Origin: Aquicella siphonis
Lineage (GTDB): Bacteria; Pseudomonadota; Gammaproteobacteria; DSM-16500
Direction: 5' to 3'
Assembly: GCF_902459485.1 (NCBI RefSeq)
Contig: NZ_LR699119.1
Location: 930,001-994,000, forward strand
Length of the DNA stretch: 64,000 nucleotides
Shown: in pieces, positions 42,132 to 51,441 of the stretch
Numbering within the stretch: the stretch's first letter is position 1
Layout: each line of letters begins with the position of its first letter
Notes under the pieces: model-generated
What the model was told of the DNA's origin: nothing
Seen by the model: only the letters and a program-made list of their open reading frames with translations
The model's database searches: none
Made by a program: the position numbers and the translations under genes

Positions 42132-43511
42132 ATGAGGTTAGTGCTGACAGGGGTCATGGGTATTTTATGGATAATGAGCCAGGCAGCGTTAGCCAATCCA
42201 TATTGGGACCCGCAAAAAGTGCCGCCGGATACGGCATATTCCAGCTCGCGTCTGAAGTTGCCCGATGTGGAACGTTTAAAAACCGTGAATAATGATCAAG
42301 CCATCGATGTTTTGCGCATACAGATTGACTGGCGGGAAACGGATGAAACCTATCATGTCAGTAAAATGATTATTGAACCTTCTGGTACGCCGGCACTCAT
42401 CAGGCGCAGCGGACGAAAACCGCGTTTTGGCAGCTATCTGGGCGTGTTAAGGGATAGCCAGGGTGGTGCTACTGTATATTATGACAGTATAGGCACTGGA
42501 AAAGAATACCGCCGGCTTGCCCGGGCGGTTAACTTGCGCTTCCCGGTTCCGGTCAAGGAAATGACATTCGAATTATATGCTGAAAATCCTGATACGGGTG
42601 TGATGGAACGGGTTGTTTCGCAAGCCGTATCGCCCGGGCTGCTGGAGAAGCAGCCGCCGGTTGAAAAGAATGTGGTCATCAAGGAACTTTCGGCTTCCAG
42701 GAAATCTCCGTCGCTTAGGGTGACTATTTATGCCGAAGGTTATTTGAAAAATGAAGAGAAGGCATTTTGGCAGCATGCCATGAAGACCGTGCAAGTGTTG
42801 CAGAATGAAAAATTTCCGGGCATTGATTACATGAGTTTTTATGGAGTGTTTCAGGCGTCGGACCGTAAACTGGGAAAACCGGAGAACCTGGGATTTCCGG
42901 TTCCCGAATATGGCACTTCATTGGGATTATATTATCCTTACTGGGATAACTTCGGACGCTGGTATAACATTGTTTACCCTACGCGTGAAGATAAATTCCG
43001 CTCGGGATTGGCGGTTGCTGCATACGATTACCCTCTTGTGCTTGTCAATGACAGCGGATATTGGGGAGTAGGCAATTACATGTCGCACACGGCTGTTCCT
43101 GCCGCAAATAATTACTATTTTACCTATCTGCTGCTCCATGAATTCGGACATTTTTTTGGCTTGAATGAAGAGTATGAAGGCGGGGGACGCACCGAGCTGG
43201 AGTTCGCCTATGGTATTAATGAACCATGGTCTCAGAATATTACCTTTTTGACAGACACCCGGTATGAAAACCTGAAATGGAAATCATTTGTTGATGCAAG
43301 TACCCAGCTTCCGACACCTGACTCTGCCTGGCACTCCTCGCCGCCGGTCTATGGCGCCTATCGTGGCGGTTATGCAGATTCAACCGGCTCGTATGGCCGC
43401 AGTCATAAACCGGGTCTGAATTGCGTCATGGAAGATAAAAAGCACTTTTGCGACATTTGCACGCGGGCCTTGCAGGATGTGATTCTGGATAGTCTGGGTT
43501 ATCAGGAGTGA
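42132..43511 (+). CDS. Exported M64-family metallopeptidase (IgA peptidase-like)
   Basis: 459 aa with a signal peptide (LVLTGVMGILWIMSQAALA). The zinc site is HEFGHFFGLNEEYEG (His336, Glu337, His340, and the following Glu). The family end motif is NCVMEDKKHFCDICTRALQDVI, with paired Cys. M64 peptidases are secreted enzymes first named from an IgA-cleaving protease; some act on mucins or other host glycoproteins. The N-terminal half (about 60-230) is a beta-rich M64 N domain. ATG 42132 follows GGGAG. The host substrate is a guess. Confidence 0.85.
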   Translation: MRLVLTGVMGILWIMSQAALANPYWDPQKVPPDTAYSSSRLKLPDVERLKTVNNDQAIDVLRIQIDWRETDETYHVSKMIIEPSGTPALIRRSGRKPRFGSYLGVLRDSQGGATVYYDSIGTGKEYRRLARAVNLRFPVPVKEMTFELYAENPDTGVMERVVSQAVSPGLLEKQPPVEKNVVIKELSASRKSPSLRVTIYAEGYLKNEEKAFWQHAMKTVQVLQNEKFPGIDYMSFYGVFQASDRKLGKPENLGFPVPEYGTSLGLYYPYWDNFGRWYNIVYPTREDKFRSGLAVAAYDYPLVLVNDSGYWGVGNYMSHTAVPAANNYYFTYLLLHEFGHFFGLNEEYEGGGRTELEFAYGINEPWSQNITFLTDTRYENLKWKSFVDASTQLPTPDSAWHSSPPVYGAYRGGYADSTGSYGRSHKPGLNCVMEDKKHFCDICTRALQDVILDSLGYQE

Positions 43512-43537
43512 TGCGGTAACGAAGCGTGCCTGGCCGG

Positions 43538-43559
43538 TCTTGTGGTTTACACCACAAGA
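43538..43559. terminator. Perfect hairpin between convergent genes
   Basis: TCTTGTGGT (43538-43546), TTAC loop, ACCACAAGA (43551-43559). It lies after the peptidase gene and overlaps the last codons of the convergent kinase gene. No U-tract. Confidence 0.5.
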
Positions 43560-44479
43560 GCCAGCATTTCCGCCATTCTGATTGCCCAACCGGGATCACA
43601 GTCATCTTCAAGTGACCAGGCGGCGGATAATACCAAACGAACAAATGTCCATTGCCTGAGACGATGAGGGTTCAGGTTTGCCTTTTGCGCAAGAAGACTG
43701 GTGCGCGTCATGAACAGGTTGCGAACGTGATTTTCATTTTGCATTTCGCTCGCGTGGATGAAGTCGAACGCGGCAGCCTCGAATTCAGCATCACCGATGA
43801 TGCCTTTTGGGTCTATTGCTATCCATTCTTCTGTATTATCGAGGATATTGTCGTGATGCAAATCACCATGCAGTACATATTGCTGACCCATTGAGCGTAA
43901 TAATTCATTTTTCAAGATGATGGCTTTTTGCAGTAAATGCTCCTGAACCGATCCGGATTTCATCGTGTCTATGACTTTTAACCAGACATCAATAGCGTCA
44001 AATTGCGGATGTTGCGGCAAAGGATTGGCCAACAGCTTGTTCATGGTGGCCGCGTATTGATCCATGACCAATTCAATTTGAGCGGGATAGAGAGATTTGA
44101 GTGTGATTCCCGGAATGGCTTGTTGTAATAGCATGGCGTGCGATGAAATGTCTTCATCAACCAGCCGGACGCACCCGCGGCCATGAAAATATCGCAACGC
44201 TGCTATTTCGCTGCTGAGGGATTTCTCATCGCAGGATATTTTTAATATGACAGGGATGTTTCCATGACGAACTGCTTTAAGCACGTAATTGAACGTCATG
44301 TTATCTACAGGCGCCAGTTGGCCAAGGTCCCAATGAATGGACAGTTGTCTGACCAGATCAGGCAGGCTGGCAAGCCATGCTTTCCCCTGATCGCGGAATA
44401 TCCGTGAAATGTTTTCTGTCAGTTTAGCCATGGAGCCTGGTTTTTTGTTCATGCCCGCGGGGTGTTTATTCCGTTTCAT
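43547..44479 (-). CDS. Aminoglycoside/hydroxyurea phosphotransferase-like (APH(6) type)
   Basis: 310 aa small-molecule kinase. Catalytic loop VLHGDLHHDNIL and metal-binding IDPKGIIGDAEFEAAAF match the APH(6)/streptomycin kinase group. The N-lobe has VILKISCDEKSLSSEIAALRYF, with the ATP Lys and Glu. It may phosphorylate an aminoglycoside or an endogenous metabolite; resistance cannot be concluded from sequence. It overlaps the upstream ybdK by 14 bp, and later in-frame starts (44452, 44431) would remove that overlap. Third gene of an operon with ybdK and an antiporter. Confidence 0.75.
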   Translation of the reverse strand: MKRNKHPAGMNKKPGSMAKLTENISRIFRDQGKAWLASLPDLVRQLSIHWDLGQLAPVDNMTFNYVLKAVRHGNIPVILKISCDEKSLSSEIAALRYFHGRGCVRLVDEDISSHAMLLQQAIPGITLKSLYPAQIELVMDQYAATMNKLLANPLPQHPQFDAIDVWLKVIDTMKSGSVQEHLLQKAIILKNELLRSMGQQYVLHGDLHHDNILDNTEEWIAIDPKGIIGDAEFEAAAFDFIHASEMQNENHVRNLFMTRTSLLAQKANLNPHRLRQWTFVRLVLSAAWSLEDDCDPGWAIRMAEMLALVV

Positions 44480-45599
44480 TGTTCCGGCTGCTCCAGAGTT
44501 CTGTCTGGCTTCTGACCGTGTCTGTCAGGGATTTGTATTTAGCAAAACGCTTTCTGATCCATGCCGCATCATTTTTCCGCGAGTCAACACAGGTTTTAAT
44601 GCGGTGCAACGCTGCCTCGCAGTCCAGTTTCTCGGCATAAGGTTTCAGTTGTATGCAGGTTTGTAAAATATCATCTGTCAGCGGTGTGTGATGATGCCGG
44701 ACAGGATCGATAAACTCGCCTTCTAATCCGTATCGTGCTGCGTTGAATCGATTAAAGAGATAGGTCAGGTAAATTTCCCTGTGGATTTCCGGCCGGGCGT
44801 CGATCAGCCAACAGGCAAGCATTTGCGCGTAGGCAGCGATGTCTGCCGCCTTGTCAACCGTCAGCGGCGTATCGCAGATGCGTATTTCAATGGTTCCAAA
44901 TTCAGGTTTGGGCCGGATGTCCCAATAAAAATCCTTCATGCTTTTGACAATGCCCAGATTAAACATGCTTTCAAAAAATGTCGAGAAATCTGCCCAGGAC
45001 AACAGCCATGGAGGCGTACCGCTTAATGGAAATGCGCTGATGACGGCTAATCGCGAGCAATCGAAAGAAGTGTCCACGCTTTGATTGAACGGCGATGCGG
45101 CGGAGAGCGCGATAAACTGAGGCATGTAGCGCGCCATGGCATGGCATAGATACAGTGCGTCGTCGCCGTTATCACAGCCTATGTGAATATGTTGTCCAAA
45201 CACGGTGAATTGCTTGGCAAGATAGCCGTATTGCTCGGATACATTGGTAAATCTGGCGGTAGGGAAGATGCGTTGTTTGGCCCATTTCTGGAAGGGATGC
45301 GCGCCGCCGCCGCAAACGCCTATATGGGTTTGCGCCGCCTGTTCTGCGACAATATCTCGCAGCACATGTAATTCGCTGATCAATGATTGATAAGTCTTGT
45401 GTACAGAAGAATTCAGTTCAATCATCGCCAGCGTGATTTCGGGCTTGATTTCACCGGGATGTCGGGTTTCAGACAGACGGCGCAAAAAATCTTTTGATTC
45501 CATTGCCAGGTTGTAATTTTGCAAATCCACCAGCTGTAGCTCTAGTTCTACACCCAGGGAAAAGGGCTCGCTCTGTGTGAATGGTGGTAAGGTGCTCAT
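44466..45599 (-). CDS. ybdK: Carboxylate-amine ligase YbdK (glutamate-cysteine ligase 2 family)
   Basis: 377 aa. The GCS2 fold is marked by FSLGVELELQLVD at the start, PEITLAMIELNSSVH, VFGQHIHIGC, and FGTIEIRICDTP. E. coli YbdK has weak glutamate-cysteine ligase activity in vitro; the physiological reaction is not known. It begins directly before (1 bp from) the stop of the antiporter gene, so the two are coupled. Confidence 0.88.
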   Translation of the reverse strand: MSTLPPFTQSEPFSLGVELELQLVDLQNYNLAMESKDFLRRLSETRHPGEIKPEITLAMIELNSSVHKTYQSLISELHVLRDIVAEQAAQTHIGVCGGGAHPFQKWAKQRIFPTARFTNVSEQYGYLAKQFTVFGQHIHIGCDNGDDALYLCHAMARYMPQFIALSAASPFNQSVDTSFDCSRLAVISAFPLSGTPPWLLSWADFSTFFESMFNLGIVKSMKDFYWDIRPKPEFGTIEIRICDTPLTVDKAADIAAYAQMLACWLIDARPEIHREIYLTYLFNRFNAARYGLEGEFIDPVRHHHTPLTDDILQTCIQLKPYAEKLDCEAALHRIKTCVDSRKNDAAWIRKRFAKYKSLTDTVRSQTELWSSRNNETE

Positions 45600-46805
45600 T
45601 TAGGCTTCCTCGGCAGGCTTTTCTGAAATGACTTCGCCGGATTTCACGAATGCGAATTGTGTGGCGATCGGGCCCAGAATATTGAGGATCGCGATGACGG
45701 TCGCAGAGATTGTCAGCAAGTGAAATCCAAGATTGGGATTGAAATCCAGCATAATGTTAGACATGCCTATGGCTTCGCCGGCCATGGGGGTGAGAGTGAG
45801 GCATAATGCCCATGTCTGTTGTCTTGTCAAGCGGCTGGAACGGGCAAACAGCCAGATGCCCAGGGATTTCGCAGCGGTTCTTGCGATGATAAACGCCAGA
45901 ACGACGGTAGTTGCCAGCCATAATCCTTTCAATTGCAGATTTACGCCCGTGATGACAAAAAGCAAAATGAAGAACAGCCTGGCCAGCCAGCCAAAATCGA
46001 CTTCTGTCAATACATGGTTGCGATCAAAATTTCTCGCGCAGATGCCTAGCGTAAAAACTGACAGCATGGATGAAAGGTTGAGAAAGCTGGACAGGCCGAT
46101 GGCGAAAATGACACTGCCGACGAATAATACAAATTGGTTTTCCTTGCGCTTGCCAATTAATCTGGCAATGCCAATGGTGATCATGAACGTTATAACGCCG
46201 AATACAATGGATCCCAGGAGGCGGTAAAACGTGTGCATGATGATAACCGGAATGGAAGCATCCTGCTGACTCAGGGGCAGCAGAAGCGTAAACGTGACCA
46301 GTCCGAATAAATTATTCAGACTGGTCAGGATCAGGGTGCGGCGGGTGACGGGGCCTTTGGAGTCGAGATCGTAGGCAATCATCATGACGACCGCAGGGGC
46401 TGTCGCAATGGCAATGGCGGCAGTCAGCGAGGCGTAAATCCAGGGCAGATCGAACAGATACAGAACAATAAAGACAAAGACAAACGTGAGCAGTGATTCC
46501 AGTAACGACATGCGGACGATTCCGCGGTCGTGTTTTAACCATGTGAAATCCAGGTGTCTTCCCAGATCGAAAAGTATCAGACCCAGGGATATATCCACGA
46601 AAATTCTGGCGTTGGCCAGCAAAGAAGGCGTGACAATTTTGAATGCTTCGGGACCGACCAGAAAACCCACGGCAATGTAACCTGAAATGGTAGGGAGGAA
46701 AGGAATGCGTTTGGCGACTTCGCCGCCTATCAGGCCAAGCAAAAGTGTCAGGCCAAACAGTGTCACGGGGTTAACATGTAATGGAAATGTCGGTAAAAAA
46801 TGCAT
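45600..46805 (-). CDS. Cation:proton antiporter, CPA2 family
   Basis: 401 aa, about 12 hydrophobic helices. Helix 5 carries SLTAAIAIATAPAVVMMIAYDLD; RFFILLFVITGVNLQL-like and AFIIARTAAKSLGIW segments are typical of the Na/K-H exchanger fold. No TrkA-N regulatory domain. It probably exchanges Na or K for protons in the inner membrane. First gene of the antiporter-ybdK-kinase operon. Confidence 0.8.
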   Translation of the reverse strand: MHFLPTFPLHVNPVTLFGLTLLLGLIGGEVAKRIPFLPTISGYIAVGFLVGPEAFKIVTPSLLANARIFVDISLGLILFDLGRHLDFTWLKHDRGIVRMSLLESLLTFVFVFIVLYLFDLPWIYASLTAAIAIATAPAVVMMIAYDLDSKGPVTRRTLILTSLNNLFGLVTFTLLLPLSQQDASIPVIIMHTFYRLLGSIVFGVITFMITIGIARLIGKRKENQFVLFVGSVIFAIGLSSFLNLSSMLSVFTLGICARNFDRNHVLTEVDFGWLARLFFILLFVITGVNLQLKGLWLATTVVLAFIIARTAAKSLGIWLFARSSRLTRQQTWALCLTLTPMAGEAIGMSNIMLDFNPNLGFHLLTISATVIAILNILGPIATQFAFVKSGEVISEKPAEEA

Positions 46806-47297
46806 CGGTCAATCCTCAAGAATTGCGCGCAGCTTTAAAAACAGACAGCGAGTATTCATTCATTTCCCTCGCATACGGTATGCAATCCTGGCAGCAAGGG
46901 CCAGGGAAACCGTTCAGATATGTTTTCAGGTCATCTGCGCTGTATTATACCGCGATAACAAATGAATTTTCATTGATTAACGATATTGAGTAAAAATAAT
47001 GCGTATTCAGTAATAAGATCATGTAAAGCTACCTGATTATAAAAGTGAAAGCAAATAAAAATATTTCGGTCTGCAGATTCAAACGCGAGAAACTCAGTAT
47101 GAATCTTTGGTTTCTATTCTTCCAGTGTGAAATCATGATGCATTTTGCGCTGAAAGATCTTGTGTTATCATCCGGGCTCAGGGTCGTTGCATTCTGTTTG
47201 AATCGTCATTGAATTGCGCTGACAATTTCCGTCTTGCGAGATGGATGATATTTTAATTGGCAGGCGCGCGTGCGCGCGCCGGGATGATTATCATTAT
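46806..47297. other. Intergenic region upstream of mltA
   Basis: 492 bp with no gene seen; frames on the plus strand are antisense extensions without ribosome sites. The middle (46960-47090) is AT-rich and probably holds promoters for both divergent neighbours. Near the right end, GGCGCGCG (47263-47270), TG, CGCGCGCC (47273-47280) forms a strong hairpin, and GATGATTATCATTAT (47283-47297) resembles part of a Fur box. Both lie just before the mltA start. Confidence 0.5.
47263..47280 (+). promoter_or_regulatory. GC hairpin in the mltA leader
   Basis: An 18-bp alternating G/C element, palindromic except for its central TG. It ends 17 bp before the chosen start codon and could mask the ribosome site or pause transcription. 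Confidence 0.4.
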
Positions 47298-48497
47298 ATG
47301 AAATTTTCTATTTACAGTTCTCGTATACGACAGATGATCATATTTGTTTTGAGCGCGATCGTGTTGCCGTGCGGCATGGCATACGGGTCGGCTGCCTCCG
47401 GCTCCGGCATGACTCTATCCAAAACCACATTTGCTCGCCTGCCCGGATGGGAGCGGGACAATCAGGCGGAGGCATTGCTTGCGTTCAGACAATCTTGCGC
47501 GGAGATAGTCAATCGTAATCCCGAATCGTACAAAGCCGCTCTTCAGGAACATGTTTCCACGCAGACGTGGCAGGCTGTCTGCAAAGCAGCGGCAGCGCTT
47601 CATCAGGCTGATAACCGGACTGCGCGCGAGTTTTTTGAATCCTGGTTCGTACCGTTTCACGTCCGTGATCGGGAGGATTCGACAGGATTGTTCACCGGCT
47701 ACTACATGCCGGTTATTCATGCGCGGTTGCAGGCGGATAAACGCTATACGGTTCCGGTGCACGCACTTCCTGATGATTGGGTGAAAATCGATCTGGGGGC
47801 GTTTTATCCTGACATGGCAGGGAAAACGCTGGTTGGCCAGGTGAAGGATCATTTGCTTTATCCATATCCTGAGCGGCGTGCCATTATCAAGGGCGCGCTT
47901 GCAGGAAAAGCGCGAGTGCTCGCCTGGGCCGATAATCCGGTGGATGTTTATTTTGCCCAGGTCCAGGGTTCATCGCTGGTGGAATTACCTGACAGGCAGC
48001 GCTTCATTATAGGTTACGCGGGTGATAACGGTCATCGATATACTTCCATTGGCAAAATACTGATAGCGAAACGTGAAATAAGCAGAGAAGCCGTGTCAAT
48101 GCAGTCGATTCGCGCATGGATTATGCGGCATCCAGACCAGGCTGAAAATCTGATGAACCAGAATGCTTCTTACGTATTTTTTAAAAAACTGGACTATTCC
48201 CAACCCCTGGGAACGGAAAAAATACCGCTGACACCTCGGCGTTCGCTGGCTGTGGACCAGCGCTATCTTCCCCTGGGTGCGCCAGTCTGGCTGAGTACAT
48301 CCGTGCCAGCATATGATGGGAAACATGCCAGCAAGCCGTTTCAACGCCTGCTCGTGACCCAGGATACCGGCGGCGCCATCAAGGGCATAGTGCGCGGCGA
48401 TGTTTATTGGGGTTCGGGTGACCAGGCGGCGTATATCGCCGGCCATATGAACAGCCCGGGACAATACTGGATTCTGCTGCCGCGCACCCAGGCTTGA
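47298..48497 (+). CDS. mltA: Membrane-bound lytic murein transglycosylase A
   Basis: 399 aa from ATG 47298, with a signal segment (IRQMIIFVLSAIVLPCGMAYG). MltA domain: ESWFVPFHVRDREDSTGLFTGYYMP, then the 3D domain VTQDTGGAIKGIVRGDVYWGSG containing the catalytic Asp. It cleaves the MurNAc-GlcNAc bond to give 1,6-anhydro ends. The N-terminal Cys (LPCG) may be lipidated but the lipobox is not ideal. No strong ribosome site, and a GC hairpin just upstream. Confidence 0.9.
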   Translation: MKFSIYSSRIRQMIIFVLSAIVLPCGMAYGSAASGSGMTLSKTTFARLPGWERDNQAEALLAFRQSCAEIVNRNPESYKAALQEHVSTQTWQAVCKAAAALHQADNRTAREFFESWFVPFHVRDREDSTGLFTGYYMPVIHARLQADKRYTVPVHALPDDWVKIDLGAFYPDMAGKTLVGQVKDHLLYPYPERRAIIKGALAGKARVLAWADNPVDVYFAQVQGSSLVELPDRQRFIIGYAGDNGHRYTSIGKILIAKREISREAVSMQSIRAWIMRHPDQAENLMNQNASYVFFKKLDYSQPLGTEKIPLTPRRSLAVDQRYLPLGAPVWLSTSVPAYDGKHASKPFQRLLVTQDTGGAIKGIVRGDVYWGSGDQAAYIAGHMNSPGQYWILLPRTQA

Positions 48498-48567
48498 TTT
48501 TTACCGTCTGTATGCGTGGAATATCGGTATAATAAACATTCCCGGCATCTGAAACAGAGGCACATCA

Positions 48568-48861
48568 ATGGAAAAAATTTTTTCATCGCAGGATATTACG
48601 CTGGTCAGCTTTTATCAGGCAATGCTTGAAGATAACGGCATTGCGTCGATTATCAAAAATTATTATCTTTCCGGAGGTGTTGGCGACCTTCCCGCGAATG
48701 CTTGTGTTCCGGAATTGTGGGTGCTGGATGATAATCAGGCGCAGGCTGCGCGAGAACTGCTGCGAGGGAAAACAGGCGCACCCTGGCAGTGCGATTGCGG
48801 TGAGCAAATGGCTGCGCAGTTTTCACAGTGCTGGAAATGCGGTCGTGTCAGGGAGAAATGA
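48568..48861 (+). CDS. DUF2007 domain protein with zinc ribbon
   Basis: 97 aa. The first 65 residues match the DUF2007 (putative signal transducing) fold: LVSFYQAMLEDNGIASIIKN, VPELWVLDDNQAQAARELL. The tail CDCGEQMAAQFSQCWKCG has four Cys in a zinc-ribbon pattern. Small soluble protein, function unknown. Confidence 0.8.
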   Translation: MEKIFSSQDITLVSFYQAMLEDNGIASIIKNYYLSGGVGDLPANACVPELWVLDDNQAQAARELLRGKTGAPWQCDCGEQMAAQFSQCWKCGRVREK

Positions 48862-48902
48862 ATCTGTCAGGCGCGCTTCGTTTGCCGGAACCGGATCCTG
48901 GA

Positions 48903-49757
48903 CTAGAGTGCTTTGATATTGTAAAAGACACCTGCGGAAACAAAATCCATATTGTTAGAACTGCCGCCAGCATTTCCTGTGATTCGTGTGAGTCCCAGCT
49001 CCAGCGCCATGTCAGGGATAAAATAATAATCGATTCCCACTGTTACAGTCGGGTAAACCTTGCCGCTGCGCTTTTTTGTGGTGATGGTATAAGCGGCCGG
49101 AGGATTGATCTGACTGGCGGTGCCGTTGATAGTGATGCTGGAAATGCCGCTAATAGTAATATCTGTCTGGGTGCGGGTGTATAACCATACCCCTCCGACC
49201 TTGGCAAACAAGTCAATTCCATAATTCATGGGCAATATGCCCTTGAAAACCAGGTCAATCGCATCTTGCTGCATGGAGTCGTGCCGGCTGTCCGATTCCA
49301 CCGCCAGGGTAGCGGGCATGGGAGCGGAATTATCCAGAGACAGGGTGGTCGCGGCATTCAGCGAGGCGTCATAACTGAGGGAGGTGCTGCGGAAATTGGT
49401 GTATCCCAGCTCAATTGCGAGATTGGAATAGAATTGATAACCGAAAAATAATCTCCCGGTGAAGACATTGTCTTTGGTCTTGTTTACAAACGAAGTCACG
49501 TCAATGGAATTGACGCCCAGAGAGCTGATGGTCACGCTGGAGTTATTCACCATCACAGAGGAACCCGGTATGGTGGCGGCGACCTGGGTAAAATCCGGCA
49601 GGACATCCGATTCGGGCAAGTCAGAAGCGTTGGTTGCCGTGTACCCTCCCTGAATGCCGATATAGTAACCCATACTACCCGCATAAAGAGAGGATGAGAC
49701 TGTTCCCAGTGCGGCTGCCGATAAGGCGGCGAATAATGCTATCCTTGAGTGGCGCAT
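48903..49757 (-). CDS. Outer-membrane beta-barrel protein
   Basis: 284 aa with a signal peptide ending YAG. The first strand GYYIGIQGGYTATN and later amphipathic strands (GRLFFGYQFYSNLAIELGYTNF; YGIDLFAKVGGVWLY; VYPTVTVGIDYYFIPDMALELGLTR; MDFVSAGVFYNI) are like an OmpA/OmpW-type 8-strand barrel. The long second segment (residues 45-90, Ser/Val/Asn-rich) would be an exposed loop. It ends in a hydrophobic residue as expected for BAM recognition. Specific function unknown. Confidence 0.75.
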   Translation of the reverse strand: MRHSRIALFAALSAAALGTVSSSLYAGSMGYYIGIQGGYTATNASDLPESDVLPDFTQVAATIPGSSVMVNNSSVTISSLGVNSIDVTSFVNKTKDNVFTGRLFFGYQFYSNLAIELGYTNFRSTSLSYDASLNAATTLSLDNSAPMPATLAVESDSRHDSMQQDAIDLVFKGILPMNYGIDLFAKVGGVWLYTRTQTDITISGISSITINGTASQINPPAAYTITTKKRSGKVYPTVTVGIDYYFIPDMALELGLTRITGNAGGSSNNMDFVSAGVFYNIKAL

Positions 49758-49918
49758 GTGCGATCCCGGCTTGATTATCTTAAGTCTGCATTCTAAATGA
49801 ATTTATGCGAAACGAAAAAGCAATTTTTATCAGAATAGTGTGGGTGGTCATCTGCGACGGACCAATGGCATATGTCATACGAACCAGGCAAACTATATAT
49901 TAGGAACAGGAGGATACC

Positions 49919-50461
49919 ATGAAATTCAAACACGGTTTGATTCCGGGCTTGGCAGGATTATTCTGGCTGATTTCGGGTTGGTGCGGCTATGCCCAGGCAG
50001 TGTCAGTCATCACGCTGCCCGCCTATTATCAGGCGGCATGCGGAGATTACACCGGCACCTGGCAGGGATTTATGACGGATCCCGCGGATTTGTTTGGAAA
50101 TGGAGGTCCCTGGCCGGTCACCATCAGTTTATATCACCAGGATGGGCGTATCGCGGGAAGCAGTTCTGCAGTCAGTTATGCCGCGGATTCGGGAACGATA
50201 GAGGGCAAAAGAATCTGGGCGCAATGCCAAAACGGCGTGCTGAAAAATATATTCTGGGGCAAGAAAAATGCTTGCGGCAGTTTCTCCCAGGACGGTGCGC
50301 TGGTCAGCAAAAATGCTTTGGTCTTGCGGCTCAACTATGAAAATGCCATGACTGGCACGAATTTTCTGCTCTTTTTGCAGCGCAAAAATAATCATTATGA
50401 CGGCCCGGTTCCAGCGCAGAAATCCGACTGGATCCTGGATCACGTTAACAGCTGCCACTGA
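49919..50461 (+). CDS. Secreted protein of unknown function
   Basis: 180 aa, signal peptide MKFKHGLIPGLAGLFWLISGWCGYAQA split over about 27 residues. The mature part has an all-beta look (YTGTWQGFMTDPADLF; WPVTISLYHQDGRIAGSS; RIWAQCQNGVLKNIFWGKKNACGSF), with four Cys. No family recognised; the middle resembles a lipocalin-like or avidin-like sheet only in pattern. GGAGG precedes the ATG. TATATT lies about 25 bp upstream. Confidence 0.65.
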   Translation: MKFKHGLIPGLAGLFWLISGWCGYAQAVSVITLPAYYQAACGDYTGTWQGFMTDPADLFGNGGPWPVTISLYHQDGRIAGSSSAVSYAADSGTIEGKRIWAQCQNGVLKNIFWGKKNACGSFSQDGALVSKNALVLRLNYENAMTGTNFLLFLQRKNNHYDGPVPAQKSDWILDHVNSCH

Positions 50462-50517
50462 ACCAGTCAAAAAGGCCGGGAGATTGCAGGTATATTTCAG
50501 ACAAGGAGGGTGTGAAC

Positions 50518-50673
50518 ATGATGGTGTTGTTATTTCTCATATTGCTTGCCGCTGTTATAACGGCATGGACAGGCTACAGGCAGGCGGCACTCAATCTGTT
50601 TACCGTCAATATGGTATTGGCGGTCGTCTGGTTTTTGCATCACGTCAGTTCACAATTGACAATACAACTTTAA
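50518..50673 (+). CDS. DUF5993-like small membrane protein next to DsbB
   Basis: 51 aa, shorter than usual annotation cut-offs. It starts MMVLLFLILLAAVITAW, with a second hydrophobic stretch (NMVLAVVWFLHHVSSQ). This matches the DUF5993 pattern of tiny proteins with two helices and an ending WFLHH, which occur beside disulfide-bond proteins. AAGGAGGG lies 7 bp before the ATG. The gene ends 19 bp before dsbB, so they are likely one operon. Role not known; it may assist DsbB. Confidence 0.65.
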   Translation: MMVLLFLILLAAVITAWTGYRQAALNLFTVNMVLAVVWFLHHVSSQLTIQL

Positions 50674-50692
50674 CAAGTCAGGGAGACAGGAT

Positions 50693-51253
50693 ATGACAGG
50701 AAAACTGACTACTCGTTCTTTCGCGGGACTGTTCAATCTGCTGGAACTCGCGGGAATTCTGACGACATTATTCATGGCATTCGCATTCCAGATCATATTG
50801 AATGAATTGCCTTGCCCCTTGTGTTTGTTGCAGCGTATCGGCTTTCTTGGCATAGCATTCGGGTTTTTATTAAACCTTCGCTTTGGAATGCGTCCCAGCC
50901 ATTATGCTATTGCATTGTTCAGCGCTATTTACACCAGCTTTGTCGCATTGCGGCAAATTGCCTTGCATGTCGTGCCCGGAACAGGGTCTTATGGCGATGC
51001 TCTTTTAGGCTTTCACCTCTATACGTGGTCATTCATCATCAGCATGACGGTAGTGACAGTGACTATTTTGCTGATGGGTCTGGACCGGCAATATGAGCAG
51101 GCCACGTTTCCTCACCGTGTTTCCGTGCTGGTTCATGTTCTTTTCTCCATTATGGTAGTGTTGACTGCGGCAAACCTGGTTGCCGTCTACATGGAATGCG
51201 GATTGTCGCAATGCCCTGATAACCCCGTGCACTACCGTATAGTCAGCCGCTGA
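50693..51253 (+). CDS. dsbB: Disulfide bond formation protein DsbB
   Basis: 186 aa, four membrane helices. First active Cys pair ELPCPLCLLQR in periplasmic loop 1, second pair MECGLSQCPDN in loop 2, both needed to pass electrons from DsbA to quinone. The QR after the first pair is conserved for quinone contact. GGAGACAGG precedes the ATG. No dsbA in the window. Confidence 0.88.
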   Translation: MTGKLTTRSFAGLFNLLELAGILTTLFMAFAFQIILNELPCPLCLLQRIGFLGIAFGFLLNLRFGMRPSHYAIALFSAIYTSFVALRQIALHVVPGTGSYGDALLGFHLYTWSFIISMTVVTVTILLMGLDRQYEQATFPHRVSVLVHVLFSIMVVLTAANLVAVYMECGLSQCPDNPVHYRIVSR

Positions 51254-51441
51254 TAACAGGAAAGCGAGTCTTGCGGGTATGTGCATTTATTGTGCATGCA
51301 GCACAAATACGTGCTGCCAGATCACCTGTCTGCCACGGCCATGATTTCACTTCATCTGATCTGCCGAGTAGTTGCTCTCGAGATAGAAAATGTTATCCTG
51401 ATGGCTGTTTGTATCAAACCATCTATCAAAAGGTGAATCAT

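Noticed and set aside
43547-44479. Calling the APH-like gene an antibiotic-resistance determinant
   Set aside because: The kinase motifs are clear but many chromosomal APH-like kinases act on cell metabolites; operon context (antiporter, YbdK) does not indicate resistance.
49840-50340. 166-aa plus-strand frame
   Set aside because: Overlaps the signal-peptide gene 49919-50461, which has a ribosome site and a signal peptide; this frame has neither.
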